From NCBI GenBank assembly GCA_010015745.1, contig ML978175.1, forward strand, positions 1 through 64,000: DNA of 64,000 nucleotides, given 5' to 3'. The DNA comes from Setomelanomma holmii. Lineage: Eukaryota > Ascomycota > Dothideomycetes > Pleosporales > Phaeosphaeriaceae. Both the position numbers and the translations under genes were made by a program. Below are positions 24,400 through 35,879 of this stretch, in pieces (position 1 is the first letter of the stretch; each line of letters opens with the position of its first letter). Under the pieces are notes generated by a model. That model searched no databases and was not told where the DNA came from. It saw only the letters and a program-made list of their open reading frames with translations.

Positions 24400-25141
24400 G
24401 TTTCCTGGGCAAGACAATTGTGGCAAGCTGTGGAAGACGCGAAAGGTAGAAGCGCAACAGTCTTCACCCAAAGCGCGTAGCAACCTTTCAGAAGAGGTCG
24501 CTCGATGTTTTTTATATGTACAATGTCGGCGGTATTGCCGTCCAAGCTTGGACAAGAGTATACTACCTAAGTACGACTATGGTGTAGCAAACGGGTGGCT
24601 TGGTCCGGCTCAGAATCACGGCTTTTAAGATCGACTATAGGATTGAGACACATCAACTACCCCAGACCTTTCCTCGCAATGCGATGTTGTTCGTTACGGG
24701 GTATTGACGTGCCCAGATAATGTCCACGTGCTAGGAAGCTACGTGGCTGATGCGGCTGCTCCGAACCAATGAAAATTGAGGGAGCAGAACCTCCGGTCTT
24801 TTCAGCTGCAATTCCATCGGCGGAGGCCACAAGTACATATTGGCATTCCTGGCAGCACTCAGCGGTCTGGTGAAGCCGAGCTGCTGCCTTGGTCCAGGAC
24901 ATCTTGGCTGAATCTAGTGCATCTCGGCATATTTTCGGTTTGCATTCACATCAGCAACTTCTGCACTGAGGGACCACACACCAATCAATTATATGTATCG
25001 ATCGGTTGCGAGAAATCCACGTGGCTTAGAGCCATGATGCGATATTCACTGCAGGCTGCTTGAGGGAATGCGGCTGACAGGTCCAGAAGAGGTCATGGGT
25101 CGGGGTGTCGTGTGTAGGAGGTGGGCTTAGCCTTGCTTGCT
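24400..25141. other. Intergenic, 3' flank of HET pseudogene
   Basis: No supported feature; open frames at 24389-24628 and 24657-24902 have no motif. Confidence 0.35.
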
Positions 25142-27488
25142 TCAAACAAGCTGGATGGTACTCCAATCCCCAAGCTCCTGCCAATACGCCCAAGTAGCTC
25201 GGGTAAATGGGTCTATTACATCCTGGATCGGCACATGGTCGGAGGCAATTCGTACATCCTGCTGAGCCTCGTCCGGCTTCAAGAAAACGCCTTTACCTTA
25301 TCCGAGTCGTCGATAATTACCGCATGCTTGACAATCGTCATGCAACTTTTCAAGTAGCAGGCCATTGAATTTGCGCGCAACTCCTGGAGTTGATGGATCC
25401 ACGTTCGCAAAGATGAAATGAAGCTTTCTTCCTCGGTACCACTCATGATTATCCTCATAACTGATGCGAGAGTCTGCGCCAAATATCGAAAGCATAAGTT
25501 GGATCCTGATCTTCAATTTTACACGTTTGCAACCACCCAAATTGTCGAAGGAGCACGAGCGCACCTTTGCTTGCAGATGAGGCCGCGTGCATACGCGAGG
25601 CTGTCAGAGACAGTACAATCTGGTCGGCGAAAGAGTAGGACTGCAAGGAGAAGAACATAAAGTACGAGAGTACCCGTGCCAGTGCCGTACCTGTTCGATG
25701 TGCTGAGATTCTGCTCAATTAATTGTAGAGACCACATTTGCGTTCGTAAGCCTCCCAACCGACCCGGTCGATGGGTATCTGATTCTCCTGCTGGATCTGT
25801 GGGCTCTTCCCAGGGGATGCTGATATGTGCAGATGTGCTAGCCCATGACCAGCTAGGCGCGAGGTTTTCATCGAGCTGAAGCCGATAGTCTAGGCTATAT
25901 CGTGACCATTCTAACTCGCCGGCATGTGGTAGGCTAGACCAAAGTAGTTGCTCGAGAAAACCTGAGGTCTCCCATAGTCCGAACAAGTACCTGACATTCA
26001 GATGTCGATGGATCAATGTTGCGAGCCCAGCAATGGCGGGTAAGCGATCGGCCATGTATGTGAGGCGACGACCTGTATATTCGATGACAAGGTCTTTCCA
26101 AGTGTCTAGCCAAGTTGATGGGTGCGACTGTTCAGTCTCATGGTAGCGAACACCCGAGAGTGCGAATGCCAAGTGGAGCAGATTAGCCTGATGTAAAATT
26201 TCCGTGGGCTGAGGATCGCACTCGCATGCTGATGCTCGAATGCAGGACCAATTTAGCTCGCTTGACTTCAACCTGATATATGCGTCAGTGTCAGCATCAC
26301 CAAGGTCGGCCTCGATCAATGTAACGAACCACAAGACTCTGGATGAAAGGGCTATCTCTTACAAGCACCAGCCTCTAGTATCCAGTATTCTAGCTGGCGA
26401 CCCATCCAATTGCGTCGCTCTTGGGTCGTCCAGCCCGCTGTGACTATATGTTCTGGCGTAGATTGGGCCCCATTCTTCTCCCAATCTTACACATCGGCGA
26501 TCACCTCCCGCAATTAGGAGACCGGTCTCGCTGGCAGAAGAGTCTATAGTTGCGAAGGTTATGGACGCATGCATATACACTGCGCACATACGTGAAGCTT
26601 CTTGTGCCCAGTCAGCGGCCGAATCTTGTATGATGCATAGGCTATCAATCCATATATATTGAATCGAAAGCGCACGCTATAGAAGCACAGCATCTCGAAT
26701 GGTTTTCGGAAGCTCCTCGACACGGAAGCCTTGCAGGCGATCGTGAAAAGTGGCTGAAATCGTCGTGAAAGCTCTGCTCTTGCCCCAACAGTAGCTGAGG
26801 GCGCAGTAAATGCCTTGATCGCCAGGGCGAGTCTCGACAAGTCGCGGATCATCCCCTTCAACCCCAACATCAATGACACGAGTCGGGAGTTCTTGTGTCA
26901 AGTCCGGACAGCAGCTGCCATGGTGGGATAGACAAAGGTCGAGCCATTCTTTGGTCAGTCTAGCGTAATCGTATGTGCATGGTTTAGAGGCAAGAGAACC
27001 AAGAAAAGGTACATGGTATCTGAAAGCAGTCGCTTCTGGTCAAAAGTCAGTCCCCTTAGACGTGAAGATGGGGTATGAAGCTTACCAGATTCAGTGTACA
27101 GCTCGAACTTGACATCGAATTCCCACAGATGATCATCACGACTCCATGCGAGATAGCCATAGTGTTCCCAATCTTCTTTCCGTGTCACCGACACCGCCAG
27201 ACCTACTTCTCCTGTGCGAGCTGCTTTGGCGCCAGGTCCCGGCATCGGCGCAATACCAACGACATATTGCTCGGGATGCTCGACGTGATAGACGTCTCCC
27301 CTGTTGTTCTGCCATTTGTTGATTGCATCTCGGATGATGCAACATCTAGTGCAGCCTCCGCTCGCTGTCGCATGGAGCGCCAGAAGCGGCATGAGCTCAT
27401 CGATCACATCGGGGATATTCTTAAGGATGTTGGGATGTTCCCCGAATACCGGCACCAGAGCAGGCAGTTGACAGGTCTTGCACAACAT
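25142..27488 (-). pseudogene. HET-domain protein gene, multiply disabled
   Basis: The start codon at 27488 opens a Cys-rich N-terminus (MLCKTCQLPALVP). A 50-bp intron (27036-27085) restores frame into FRYHVPFLGSLASKPCTYDY, then WLDLCLSHHGSCCPDL and LPTRVIDVG. The HET signatures are YCALSYCWG (about 26800), YIWIDSLCIIQDSAADW (about 26630) and RGWCL followed by EIALSSRVLWF (about 26340-26375). A C-terminal region includes RLTYMADRLPAIAGLA and PSWSWASTSA, and the protein probably ended at 25142-25144 after STIQLV. It is broken by in-frame TAG (26677-26679), TAA in place of CAA in RGWCLQE (26359-26361), and a TAA near 25298. The frame also changes around 25560 (indel or lost splice site). CAA to TAA is a CpA to TpA change. 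It sits just left of the Fot/pogo element. Confidence 0.85.
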
Positions 27489-27598
27489 CTCGCTTAGAAG
27501 CGCGGCATTGTCGTCGAAATGGTGCCTACCTAGGTAGATGGGATGGGCACGATGCAGAGATCGGCCCCGTACCAGGTCGCAACCCCGCGCATACGGTA

Positions 27599-27620
27599 TA
27601 AAACACGTTAACGTGTTTTA
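27599..27620. repeat. 22-bp perfect palindrome at transposon left end
   Basis: TAAAACACGTT and its reverse complement AACGTGTTTTA abut. Its right half matches the outer part of the transposon end (CGTGTTTTACAAGCGAG on the left, CGTGTTTACAAGCGAG inverted on the right). Confidence 0.85.
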
Positions 27621-29464
27621 CAAGCGAGTTAGCCATACAAGCGAGTCGGCCACCCCACCAATTCTAACTAGAACACCAACTTCCCGCCGCTATGGCTCCA
27701 ACTCCACGTGCTCTATCATTATATACTGAAGCTGATATACTGCTTGCATCCTCCTCTATTAATCACCAGCAGCTTAAAAGCTCTAGGCTTGCTGCTTCTA
27801 CGTATATCGTTCCGAAATCAACGCTAGACGACTGACGCGCTGGGAAGCCTGCCCGATGCGATTGTCCGCCCAACTAAAAGAAACTCAGTGATCTAGAGGA
27901 GGAGGTGATTGTCAGCTATATACTCGACCTGGATCAACGTGGATTTGTGTCTACGTTTGACGCTGTACATGATATGGCTGATAAGCTGCTGGCTGCGCGC
28001 GGCGCACGTTGCGTTGGTGTCCACTGGCCGCGCAACTTTGTCAAGCATACAGACAGTCTTACGACGCGTTTTAATTGAGCGTACGATAGGCAGAGAGCTC
28101 TATGCGAGGATCCTGTACTAATCAGAGACTGGTTTGAGCTTGTAGAGCAGACAAAGGCCAAGTATGGCATCTGCAATGAGGACGTCTACAACTTTGACAA
28201 GGCTGGCTTCATGATAGGCAAGATTATGACTCAGCTCGTCATGACAGGGTCAGAGAGAAGAGGCAGGCCAAAGGCTATCCAGCCAGGCAATCGTGAGTGG
28301 GTGACGTTGATCGCTGTGATCAACGCAGCTGGCTGGTCAATCCCACCGTTCCTCATCTTTGCTGGCCACTATCATCTGTCTGCCTGGTACAAGGAGACAG
28401 AGATCCCACGCGACTGGGCGATCGCAGTCAGCGACAATGGCTGGATAACCAACGAGCTAGGAGTCGACTGGCTAAAGCGTTTTGATGCTCATACAAAGAC
28501 TCGTGTTATAGGTGCATGTTGCCTGCTCATCCTTGATGGCCACAAAAGCCACCACTCTCTGAAATTTCGACAGCTCTGCAAGGAGAACAATATCTACACG
28601 CTCTGCATGCCGCCTCACTCGTCACATCTGCTGTAGCCACTTGACGTTGGCTGCTTCTTGCCATTGAAGCGCGCGTACAGCCGTGAGATTGAGGCTCTAA
28701 TCCGCCACCACATCAACCACATTACGAAGCTTGAGTTTCTGCCAGCGTTTAAGGTAGCCTTTGATCAATCGTTCACGTCAGCCAATGTCTGCTCAGCCTT
28801 TCGAGGCGCGGGCCTTGTTCCTCTCCAGCCCGACGCTGTTCTGTTGAAGCTTGACGTGCGGCTGCGTACGCCTACTCCTGCTGCTCTCGTAGAGGCTCTC
28901 TGGGAGGCTCGTACGCCGAGCAATGTACGTGAGCTTGAGGTTCAATCAACTTTAATACGTGATCGCGTGCAGCGGCGCAAGAGCTCATCGCCAGCCTCAA
29001 TTATTCAGGCAATTGACCAGCTTAAGAAGGGGGCGGAGGTGATGATGCTCTCAGCTGAGCTAATGCGCGATCGGATTACCGGCCTTGAGAGAGCTAACGA
29101 GGCAGCAACAAAGCGTAGGCAGTGTAAAAGAAGCGGATACAGAAGCAGGGGACCTTAGCAAAGGGTGAGGGAGAGGATATACTCGCTCAAAGAGAGGCTG
29201 ACCAGCAGATAGAGCGTGAACAACGTCAAGGTGGAGAGCGATCAGGCCTTAGTCGCCAGGCTCTAACGCGCTGCAAGAGGTGCAGAGAGACTGGGCATAA
29301 CTCGCCTACGTGCAAAAAAGATACTTTAGATACTGCTTATATATTATATCAATATCTCTATATTATCTCTTGACGTGGTTGAGATGTACGCCTGTAGAGG
29401 TGTGGAAGTTGGTGGGGTGGCCGACTCGCTTTTACCGGTACGGCCGACTCGCTTGTAAACACGA
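27611..29464 (+). mobile_element. Fot/pogo-type (Tc1/mariner superfamily) DNA transposon
   Basis: Imperfect terminal inverted repeats of roughly 45-60 bp bound the element. The left end reads CGTGTTTTACAAGCGAG and GCGAGTCGGCCACCCCACC; the right end has the inverted match GGTGGGGTGGCCGACTCGC (29411-29429) and CTCGCTTGTAAACACG. Each end contains two CAAGCGAG-like motifs. TA dinucleotides flank it (27609-27610 and 29465-29466), as in this superfamily; an inner boundary at 27621-29455, also flanked by TA, is possible. It encodes a broken pogo-type transposase. Confidence 0.88.
27692..29373 (+). pseudogene. Fot/pogo transposase, degenerate
   Basis: Starts MAPTPRALSLYTEADIL. The N-terminal DNA-binding half has stops (for example TGA near 27831). 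The DDE domain is largely open: first Asp in YNFDKAGFMIG, second in LLILDGHKSHH, third in PLDVGCF after HSSHLL. A TAG at 28634-28636 replaces the usual Gln between HSSHLL and PLDVGCF (CAG to TAG, CpA to TpA). A frame change near 29130 precedes a C-terminal zinc-knuckle-like CKRCRETGHNSPTC. All three catalytic Asp survive although the gene does not. Confidence 0.88.
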
Positions 29465-29814
29465 TACAGTTCTGTAAAATTGAAGTTCTACTAGTTTTTC
29501 GGTACTGGTAGTTTTTCGCTACGCGTAGATGGACGTAAATTAATTTAATAACGTACAGAGAGTTTACTTATAAGCAGCGGGGATAGACCAGCATGCTTAG
29601 GCGAATACATGCATATTCAGCTCATTAGTTCTATAATTACATGGCTAGGTCACCCAACCCATCCTTCCCATCGTTACCATTTTAAGGTTGACTCAGAGAT
29701 TCTCCCCCGACTTTGCGCCTCTCTTTTCACGTCGTTCAGTCACTCGAGGAATAGCGCGACGTGCCCGAACAATTCCCAGATCTATTCGCTGGGCTCATCG
29801 GTGAGGCTTAACAA
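29465..29814. other. Promoter region of the GNAT gene
   Basis: AT-rich next to the transposon (29470-29580), then CT-rich from 29690. No ORF. The transposon ends only about 350 bp from the GNAT start codon. Confidence 0.4.
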
Positions 29815-30565
29815 ATGTCCGCACCATATCAGTTCTCCATTCGAGACGCGGGGCTCGCTGAAGGGGACGACTTCTTTGTCATCTCAGTCTTTGACGCATC
29901 TCTCCCTTATCTGGAATCTATCGGGAGCCTAGCGCAATGGGGCTCAACCCCCTTTTCACAACGACCAGGTTGGGTTGAAGAAACGCAACGGCAGGTCCGA
30001 GAATCGGAGCGCAGTCGGATCTCGGATACAACGGATGCCCTGCGCATTCTTATTGTCGAAGCCGAACTCGTAGAGCAGGCAATTGAAGCTCTTGATCTGA
30101 GAGATATGCACTCGCGCGTCTCCGACGATGGGCGCAGTTTTGTATCTGTCGGCTTTGCGTTCGTCCGCGGAAACTGGTTCCCTACCTATCTTCCTGCAGC
30201 GACAGTCCCACAAGCTGGACAATTTAAACTCGAAGAAAGTTTGTATGTTGAAGTTATGGTTAGCGATAACCGTACGAAGGATCTATTCCGTGGGGTTGGA
30301 GCTGCACTTCTTCAGGAGGTGGGGAACCATGGCCGTAGCCGGGGGAAGAAAGCTCTGTACTTGAATGGCTGGGCAGGAAATGAGAGGAAGTTAATTCGGT
30401 TAGTCTCTCCTCCCTTTTGTCACTGGAGCGCACCATGTGGTATTGACTAGAGGTTCTTTTCTTAGATACTACGAGCAACAGGGCTTTCACATAGTTGCTG
30501 AGTTCAGCCTACCTCGACCACATAAGGAGCCTTGGATCGGTAGCCTTATGCAGCTGACGATCTAG
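29815..30565 (+). CDS. GNAT-family N-acetyltransferase
   Basis: Exons 29815-30398 and 30466-30565 (67-bp intron) give 227 residues. The C-terminal half is a GNAT domain: strand LYVEVMVSDN, the acetyl-CoA pyrophosphate loop RGVGAALLQEV (form Q/R-x-x-G-x-G/A), then KKALYLNGWAGN and, across the splice, RYYEQQGFHIVAEF, the usual end of the fold. The N-terminal 60 residues include a Trp/Pro-rich stretch. It uses acetyl-CoA; the acceptor is unknown. It is the only gene in the 24-33 kb interval without a visible lesion. Confidence 0.8.
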
Positions 30566-31404
30566 TAGGGAAGAACTATGGTACAACATTGAATGACAGG
30601 CTAGATAGGCAACGTAGGCCACAGCGAGTGAATACCGATTATCGGGCTTCCATTTCTCTATTCCAGCATGTCTGCAATGTCTTTGCGAACAAGAAATTGT
30701 TTGTGTGACGGAACACGATCCGAGTTCAAGCTGCAAAAAGTAAGTAGCACGATATTGAAACACCCCTAGCACAAATCATTCCATCGCACTTATACAACGC
30801 TTGGTTACCAGACTACGAACCCATTGTTTATCATTTTTCATTTGACCTGACACCTTGCGCAGATACGCCACCACTCCTGCCATAAATATTCAAGCCATAT
30901 CAGCTGCACCCCTTCGTAACGCACGGTAGTGCGATCATGAACTGACCTGGAGTTTGCTAAGTTCTCCATTAACCACTGCTGAACCTAAAACATGTCCGAC
31001 AAACGTTAGTTAAATCGTTCTCCACTGAATGCGTATCAAAGATCAGTGTGCTCATACCAAATTTTGGGTGGACCAGCCACCCTTCGGCAGTCAAGTCTCC
31101 TGAAATGGGCTCCACCTATTCCATTAAACAATCCCAATTTACACATTCGTGAGGGGCTGTGAGGTTTCCAATAGGGCGCACGCTATGATCGGATCACATC
31201 ATGGTCAGTACCGTCGTATCTGCTTGACACATAATATGTAACCACGTGGCTAAAGTCACATGATATCCTATTGTAGTAGGCACTGCCCTGTGGGCAAGTG
31301 CACTTACCTCTGAGCTGAGAGCTCCTGTACACGAACATCACAACACGACAACAGATAGCAATACAATCGTTGATCACAGCCTCCAACCGACACTGCTCAC
31401 GCAG
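30566..31404. other. Intergenic, 3' flank of UstYa-like pseudogene
   Basis: AT-rich decayed sequence. The minus-strand frame 31183-31386 reads on from the pseudogene but has no family similarity I can see. Confidence 0.35.
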
Positions 31405-32234
31405 TTACATAATAGCCTCCTTCAGCATGTGAAGGCAATACGCTGCATAGTTTCGTAGTCAGTAATGTTTCAAAAGATTTGATGCACCATAGCACCGGTT
31501 GGTCTTACGCCTCCAGTATCGAGTATCATCACGACTGACTTACTGGTATGATCCACCCAATCTTCTTTATCCTTTCCGGTCAAGTTGTTCAGTCCATACT
31601 ACTTCGGGTGTAACGCATGATAGATGTTTTTCTATACATCGTCAGTAGCGATGAGGCCACAATCGACGACATTCAGATACCGTACAAGACAATGCATGTG
31701 GTGGAAGACCATAATTGAGCCATAACATGTGCCATCTGGGAGCTTGATCCCTTTCCGCTTACGGCCCATTACTTTCACGACTTCTTCTTGGATACCAACA
31801 TTGTGATCTAGATAATCTGGAGCTTAGCATTCTCGGTCAACAAAGAGGAACATCTGGAGTACATACGTTCCACAATCTCATGCCAGTTGCGATCAATCTC
31901 CTCACTAGGCTCAGCGAAGTACTCAACAGGGCGACTCTTCTCTTCATCCTCCCATTGCTCCATTACTCTCGCATCATATACAATGTAGGTATTGTCCATA
32001 GGTGTGTTCAGAAATCTTCGCCTCACTCGCCGGTTTCCGTGTGCTACTTTCAGCGTCAAGTTCACTACGACAATAGTGTAGGAAAAACAAGAGGGCTGCA
32101 ATGACCACACTGCGTTTCGCGTACGAGGCCCAAAACCCACGTCGTGTATACTGATTTACCAGAGGTTCGTTCTCTGAGTCGCCGCAGGAGGACTCAGCGG
32201 CGTCGTTTTGAGCTACTGGGTCGTACCTATCAAT
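31405..32234 (-). pseudogene. UstYa-like (DUF3328) protein, pseudogene
   Basis: Order on the minus strand: a polar N-terminus (YDPVAQNDAAESS, then ENEPLVNQYTRRGFWASY), a membrane helix (SVVIAALLFFLHY), EYFAEPSEEIDRNWHEIVE, and a still-perfect 48-bp intron (GTATGT to CTCCAG). After that come YLDHNVGIQEEVVKVMGRK and the HxxHC motif in VFHHMHCLVRYL (about 31690). The second motif, beyond another intron, reads HTTYC rather than HxxHC, then LHMLKEAIM and a TAA at 31405. TAG stops lie at 31632-31634 and 31599-31601, and the frame changes between the helix and EYFAEP. Family members are oxidases in fungal peptide cyclisation (ustiloxin and related products). The HxxHC pairs are the catalytic signature, so this copy is dead. 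No precursor-peptide gene with internal repeats was found nearby. Confidence 0.78.
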
Positions 32235-33023
32235 GCCGGGCTGAGGTTCATAATAATACTCCACTCGCTCGAGATTGCCTTCAGAGTCGTTCACCGGTTT
32301 GCTATAATTCCGAGAGTTGAGTGGAGCGCAGACCAAGTGGCGGTCGTGCGTGACTCGCTCGTCTGATCGAGCATTAATCCCCAAGTGTGCCCGCGAATTG
32401 ATGCTCTTGGCTTGGACTTCGACAGCCGTGCCGTTCAAGCAGATGTTATCTCCAAAGGGACATTCGACTGTGCTTGTGTCTGATACCAGCATGGGTACAG
32501 GTGCGGTATTGCAGCTAAGAGATGTTCCATTCGCAGAGTAGTAGCTTCGGACAGTTCCAGCGGCATTCGTCACGTCGCATGCCGTCTTCTCCATGGTTGT
32601 TTGCAATCGATCTAGATCCGGGATGTCTTTGCTGACAGACCACACACCACACTCGGTGGGCGAAATCAGACGTGCTGTGCTAGCGCTATCGGAGACTCTT
32701 GACGAGAGTATCGCCAGGACGGCAAACGCGCCGATATATATTGTAGCCAGGATAGCCCAGGGTAGTGTTCTTCATACTGCGCATTGTGATCGATGCCAGT
32801 ACCAGAGCTGTAAGAGGAAGATCTTGGCAGCGGCTGCTCGGCTCGTTGTGTTACGGAGGGTGTGTTGGCGCTGGAAGTGTAGCCCATCATGAGCGTGGTG
32901 CGAGGCATGTGCCTGATGAATAACGAAATTGATGATTCTCCATAAGCGGATTAACACAATAGTTATGAAGGTCGCAATAAATGCTAGAAGCAATGCTCCG
33001 TCTGCTTGAGGCAACGTCAACAT
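32235..33023 (-). pseudogene. Multi-pass membrane protein of unknown function, truncated and fused
   Basis: ATG at 33023 begins MLTLPQADGALLLAFIATF, a membrane helix, then HDGLHFQRQHTLRN and IFLLQLWYWHRS. A TGA (32772-32774; CGA to TGA would fit) interrupts before RTLPWAILATIYIGAFAVLAI and the sequence ECGVW. Conserved Cys-containing segments follow (CPFGDNICLNG, RAHLGINARSDER, VCAPL). I remember this pattern from a widespread fungal family of unannotated membrane proteins; no function is known to me. After RVEYYYEPQPG the homology stops and the same reading frame runs into the UstYa-like pseudogene. The remaining half of the protein is missing. Confidence 0.6.
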
Positions 33024-34182
33024 AGCGCCTTTCCCACGACCCAAGGACCGGTCTGTTCATGGACCTTCGTAGATTGAGTAGGACATCGCACTAGGTTCTG
33101 GTGAAGTTTGTTGAAGCTGAGAGGAACTGCTGAAGTGAACAATGGAGCGATCGTTTCGCAACGAACTGCTGAATCGGTCTTTACTGTTTGGCTGAAGAAA
33201 GCGCTGTGTTTGAGCATGAGCCAAGTACAAGGTTGTAAGTAGTTCAACCTTTCAAGAGAGATGCGCGATGTTGTAGGCCTCATTGTGACCTTGTATTGGC
33301 TTTTTCGTTCCACACCAGACTTCGATCGGGAACCAGAACGGGGTAATTTTTCGAGTCTGTCAGGAAGGCCATAGGCTTAGACCCAGCTCAGATCAACTTC
33401 CGCACGCTTGTGGGTGTCCTTCGCCATTTTTCGGCTCCCTACCCGTGGTGTGCAGCCTCGTAAAGTCCGCGAGGTGTAGTGCTCGTATAGCCACGCCCCC
33501 AGAACGGTCGCACTAAGGTAGATAGATGTTCCCATTAGACAGCCAGTACGCCTCCAATGAAGGACAACTCAGCTTGCTGCAATATCTGCACACTTGCTGC
33601 ACTTTGCCAGCGCCCCATCGGGGTGCGTCGAGTCTCGCTTGCCATGCTTAACTTCGCCCGTCTCAGACTCTCCTTGGTTGTAGAAGCTTCGTGATCGATC
33701 CGTTAGCAGGCGGGAGGTACTCGATGACCAATCCAGTGAAACAAGAACAGCGCAGCATCTTCTGGTCTCAGGAGAGCTTTGATTCGCATGACTGGGTAAG
33801 AATTAATGTCACCGGTCTGGAACCGCCATACTCACAATTGTGATGTGGCTGGGCGTGTGCCGGCCTCGCTACACCTCAGCCGCATCTTGGCGCCAAGGTT
33901 CATCCCCAAAGTGATGCAGGCAGCTTAGAGTCGGTCTTCGGAAGCATCACAAATTCTGGGAGTGATCCAGTAGACATGTTTGACGACGAAGTACAAACTT
34001 AGACTGGGCGTAGAGACATGCTCGTGCTGCTTCTTCGGATCTTTGAGCAAGATTCCGGAACATGATCATTCATCACATCTAGTTGTCCCTACCCATGAAT
34101 GCATCGATTCTAGTCCTACATCTATCATGTACTGGCCTTCTGCAGCATGATGCTATTCTGAAAGCTATAGCCCGATAGCACT
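33024..34182. other. Intergenic, no gene recognised
   Basis: Only short frames. It holds the 3' flank of the dehydrogenase on the right and the upstream region of the dead membrane gene on the left. Confidence 0.35.
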
Positions 34183-35879
34183 CTACAGCTTCGCCCGTGG
34201 TACAGACTTGGGTATCTCTGGTAATGGCGATTCAAGATCTTTTGGTATGAGATGCTCGAGATCGCAGATATTAAGATACTGTGGGTGACAATGCTTCAGA
34301 TCCGTGATGCCAAGTAGTCGCATGGTTGTCTCCATCTCGTCTTTCATGACTATGAAAAGTGTTAGTATTCGCTCTCAACATCGACGGCATGAGCCAACAT
34401 ACTCTCGATGAAGTGCTCGACGCCGTCTTGGCCATACGTCAGCGAGTACAAGAACGGTCTGCCCATTCCGACAGCTCTGGCGCCAAGACATAATGCCTTG
34501 ATGATATCGGTGCCGCGACGAACGCCGCAGTCAATGTAGACTTCTAGCTGTGCGAAGACCTCTGGTGCGTGTTTGCGAATCTCGAGAAGCGTCAAGAGTG
34601 ACGGAGGAGATCTGCGAACATGTCAGCTAAGCGCTACGACAGACCTATGTGCAAGCCCAGCTCCACATATACACTTACGTATCGAGGTTCCGTCCACCAT
34701 GGTTCGTGATGACAATACCATCGAGACCGTGTTTGACAGCAAGCACCGCGTCTTCAACTGTCTGCACACCCTTCGCCACGATGGGTAATTTGGTAGCCTT
34801 GCGCAGCCACGCAATGTCATCCCAACTGAACGTATCGTCAATGTACCCGCCCATCGTGCGCCCGAGACCTCCACCTTTTGAGTCATTTGTTGCAGCAGCA
34901 CCGCTTATTGCTGCTTTAGCATTTGTCGATGCCTCGACTTTCACACGCTCATCGCCTTCTCTTTTACCTTGAACAGGTCCGTCAATAGTGAACCATACGC
35001 CTCTGATACCGTTCTTCTCCGCTTTTTTGAGAAGGGCTTCGGAGGCTGAGCGGTCTTTGTTGACGTATAGTTGGAAGAAGAATGGTATCGAGTTTGGTTG
35101 TATGCTGGAGGTTATTTCGGCCATGGTGTAGGAAGCATTAGTGGAGATCTGGACTCGTTAGATGGTGGTGTTCCAGACGAACTAGAAGCACGTACACATT
35201 GAGAAATGCCATATCTCTCACATCCTCGAGCCAACGCTAATTCACCGTCTGGATGTGCTAGCCGCGCCATGGCAGCGGGACTGCAGAAGAACGGCAACTT
35301 GACATCATGGCCCAAGATTTTCGTTCGCGTGTCAATATCTCTTATGTTTCTCAATAACCTTGGTCGGAACCATATCCGATCGAACATGCTTCTGTTCGCA
35401 TCTCGAGTCACGAGATTTGTCGCAGCGGAGGAGTAAAATGCCCATGCTTTCTTGGTTAAGGTCTTCTCAGCGACGGCTTCAAAGTCGTAGCTGTTGATGA
35501 GAGACGTAAGAGGTGGCTTGGCACCAAGCTCGAGTGTCGGTTGATCTTCTTTTGTTGGTGGCTTCAGCAAGTTCGAAGACGTTGATGATTCGATCTTCCC
35601 TTTGCGCTTAGCAGGTCCAAGTGTTTTCGAGATGAGCGATGGCGAGTGAACGGCGTTGTATGCAGATGAGGCATCGAGGCCTGCATGTCTGTATATGACT
35701 GCGACACATTAATACAATGCTTCATTGGTAAATTTCACATAGCACTCACTATCGTTACCTCCAGGATGAGTGGGAGCGAATTCTGTTATGTCCCAGATGA
35801 CGTCATCCACCACAATCCAGCAGTCCTGCTCGCTGGAGTGCTCCTTGATCTCGTCCACGGACACAAATGAATCTGACAT
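34183..35879 (-). CDS. Flavocytochrome b2-type FMN 2-hydroxyacid dehydrogenase
   Basis: Minus-strand exons 35750-35879, 35196-35698, 34679-35148, 34403-34611 and 34183-34349 give 492 residues, with all four introns (47-67 bp) in phase. Residues 1-75 are a cytochrome b5 domain with heme ligands in APTHPGG (H38) and NAVHS (H61). The rest is an FMN-binding TIM barrel: AFYSSAATNLVTRDAN, PAAMARLAHPDGELALARG, CISTNASYTMAEI, FFFQLYVNKDR, IVAKGVQ, catalytic NHGGRNLDT (H361, R364) and VRRGTDIIKALCLGARAVG. It oxidises an L-2-hydroxyacid such as lactate and passes electrons to its heme; the substrate is not fixed by sequence. No mitochondrial presequence precedes the heme domain, unlike yeast Cyb2, so a cytosolic location is possible. 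It is divergent from the SDR gene at 36311. Confidence 0.93.
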
